13,489 bases of DNA from NCBI GenBank assembly GCA_014523495.1, contig JAATVM010000186.1:1-13489 (forward strand), in the 5' to 3' direction. This stretch comes from Nitrososphaerales archaeon TH1920. GTDB lineage: Archaea > Thermoproteota > Nitrososphaeria > Nitrososphaerales > Nitrososphaeraceae. The notes beneath the pieces are model-generated. The model saw only the letters and a list, made by a program, of their open reading frames with translations, did not search any database and was not told the DNA's origin. Positions 12,825 to 13,489 of the stretch are shown here, piece after piece. The position numbers and the translations under genes are program-made. The number at the start of each line of letters is the position of its first letter. The first letter of the stretch is position 1.

Positions 12825-12868
12825 ATAGTTTATTTAGACACTGACTACTTTTAGAAAACTAAATTAAA
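12825..12868. promoter_or_regulatory. Divergent promoter region of the accessory genes
   Basis: These 44 bases separate two oppositely oriented ATGs. TAGTTTATTTAG (12826-12837) could serve the plus-strand gene, with a start about 10 bases before ATG 12869. TTTAATTTAG on the minus strand (about 12859-12868) could serve the 272-residue gene, with a start about 12 bases before its ATG. The two promoters would overlap face to face, so transcription in the two directions may be mutually exclusive. Inferred from spacing. Confidence 0.4.
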
Positions 12869-13279
12869 ATGAAAACATACACACAGGAAGATATTAACGA
12901 ATACTATGAAGATGAGTTAGAAGATATAATTTGTCCACTTTGTCAAGATAGAGGTTATCGTGTCCAATTGGGTCCTAAAATATTAATGCCTAATGAACCA
13001 AGGCCAGCCGATTATGAGAATTGGCTTCAATGTCCAACTTGTTATGAAGTCATTCCTATTTACGAAATAGAACCGGAACCAACTGTTAAGAATGTAATAG
13101 AAACAACAGATAACCCCTTTGACAATAAAACCATAATTGAATCATTACCTAACCGCACTAGTAAAAAAGGAAAGAAGTCAAGTCCTAAACGCAGGAGAAA
13201 TAAAATTAAACTAGACGATGATAAAGAGATTGACACCCTCTTAAGGATCTATGGTGATAGAGTTAACGTATTGAAATAG
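12869..13279 (+). CDS. Hypothetical CxxC/CxxC zinc protein with a basic tail, 136 aa
   Basis: ATG 12869 to TAG 13279. An acidic, tyrosine-rich N-terminus (YTQEDINEYYEDELEDI) leads into a four-cysteine site, C22-P-L-C25 and C55-P-T-C58, with 29 residues between the pairs; the second lies in NWLQCPTCYEVIPIYEIEPE. A proline/threonine-rich linker follows, then a strongly basic patch SKKGKKSSPKRRRNKIK (98-114), and a conserved-looking acidic-helical end DDDKEIDTLLRIYGDRV (116-132). A zinc module plus a basic patch is compatible with nucleic acid binding, but this is inference. I do not recognise a named family. It is divergent from the three-gene hypothetical operon and may be functionally tied to it. 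Confidence 0.65.
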   Translation: MKTYTQEDINEYYEDELEDIICPLCQDRGYRVQLGPKILMPNEPRPADYENWLQCPTCYEVIPIYEIEPEPTVKNVIETTDNPFDNKTIIESLPNRTSKKGKKSSPKRRRNKIKLDDDKEIDTLLRIYGDRVNVLK

Positions 13280-13349
13280 TAATCCTTAAAGAAGAACAGA
13301 CTAGTTGTGACGATTCTCTAGATGCATTAAGATAAAGTCTAATGGGAAA

Positions 13350-13400
13350 TTCTATCACCTAAACATAATCTGAAACGATTTTCTATAACGTAAACATAAT
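13350..13400 (+). repeat. 20-bp imperfect direct repeat, 31-bp period
   Basis: TTCTATCACCTAAACATAAT (13350-13369) recurs as TTCTATAACGTAAACATAAT (13381-13400) with 18 of 20 identical, separated by 11 bases. No further copy is visible before the window ends. It lies in the non-coding edge 70 bases after the CxxC gene. The copies could be paired protein-binding sites or part of a longer array; two copies are too few to call a CRISPR. Confidence 0.7.
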
Positions 13401-13489
13401 AGTTTTATATTTTGTTGAAGATAATAATATAACGCTTGCAGGCGTTGTACTGGTTGGATCATTGGTCGTTTCTTGTTCGATACGCCTAA
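13355..13489. other. Window edge: undecided coding potential and a small inverted repeat
   Basis: The last 135 bases are open on the minus strand from the window edge to TGA 13355-13357, reading ...KKRPMIQPVQRLQALYYYLQ.... On the plus strand another open frame ends the window with the hydrophobic stretch ITLAGVVLVGSLVVSCS, but without a usable start upstream of it. Only one, if either, is real, and the window ends before this can be settled. AACGC-TTGCAG-GCGTT (13431-13446) is a perfect 5-bp inverted repeat within it. Confidence 0.3.

Noticed and set aside
13350..13400. Direct repeat as the start of a CRISPR array
   Set aside because: Only two imperfect 20-bp copies with an 11-base spacer are present, too short a spacer for CRISPR, and there are no cas genes.

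Overview
The window looks like chromosomal DNA of a low-GC ammonia-oxidising-type archaeon (Nitrososphaerota, formerly Thaumarchaeota; a terrestrial Nitrososphaera/Nitrosocosmicus-like lineage would fit). The evidence is archaeal: an Sm-like protein next to L37e, the L7Ae-S28e-L24e-NDK-aIF5B cluster, archease, a HIT-like zinc finger protein, a type II tRNA with an intron and no encoded CCA, TATA-box promoters close to start codons, and frequent TTG/GTG starts. The organism assignment rests on gene content and style, not on a database search.

Layout. Positions 1-1476 hold a 45-residue DUF5679-like zinc protein (+), a membrane-anchored coiled-coil protein of unknown function (-), and the LSm-L37e pair (-). 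Positions 1644-3292 hold two minus-strand enzymes: a creatininase-family amidohydrolase (possibly the ArfB deformylase of riboflavin/F420 synthesis) and a PurU-type formyltetrahydrofolate deformylase. Positions 3460-3889 hold a HIT-like zinc finger gene (+) and an intron-bearing leucine-type tRNA (-), with glmM (phosphoglucosamine mutase family) starting just beyond it on the opposite strand. Positions 5400-8442 form a tight plus-strand translation operon: L7Ae, S28e, L24e, nucleoside diphosphate kinase and aIF5B, with Shine-Dalgarno sequences that fix the L7Ae and S28e starts. Thioredoxin (-) faces it from the other side. After a 266-base non-coding stretch with unassigned promoter-like and T-run signals come archease (-) and histidyl-tRNA synthetase (+), divergent from a short shared promoter region.

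From about 10907 to the end the window changes character: small, lineage-specific genes with no recognisable enzyme. A 38-residue double-CxxC protein is preceded by three 11-bp repeats. A three-gene minus-strand operon (272, 103 and 72 codons, the last two overlapping) ends in a gene whose reading frame is interrupted by a TAG exactly inside a CxxC motif; the frame then continues for 36 codons and completes a CxxC...CxxH zinc motif. A divergent CxxC/CxxC protein with a basic tail follows, then an AT-rich edge with a 20-bp direct repeat. This tail is the part most likely to hold something undescribed, but nothing in it (no integrase, transposase, capsid or CRISPR) proves a mobile element.

Overall the core serves translation and RNA metabolism (ribosomal proteins, aIF5B, HisRS, LSm, archease, tRNA), nucleotide and one-carbon metabolism (NDK, PurU, possible ArfB), amino-sugar/hexose phosphate metabolism (GlmM) and redox balance (thioredoxin).
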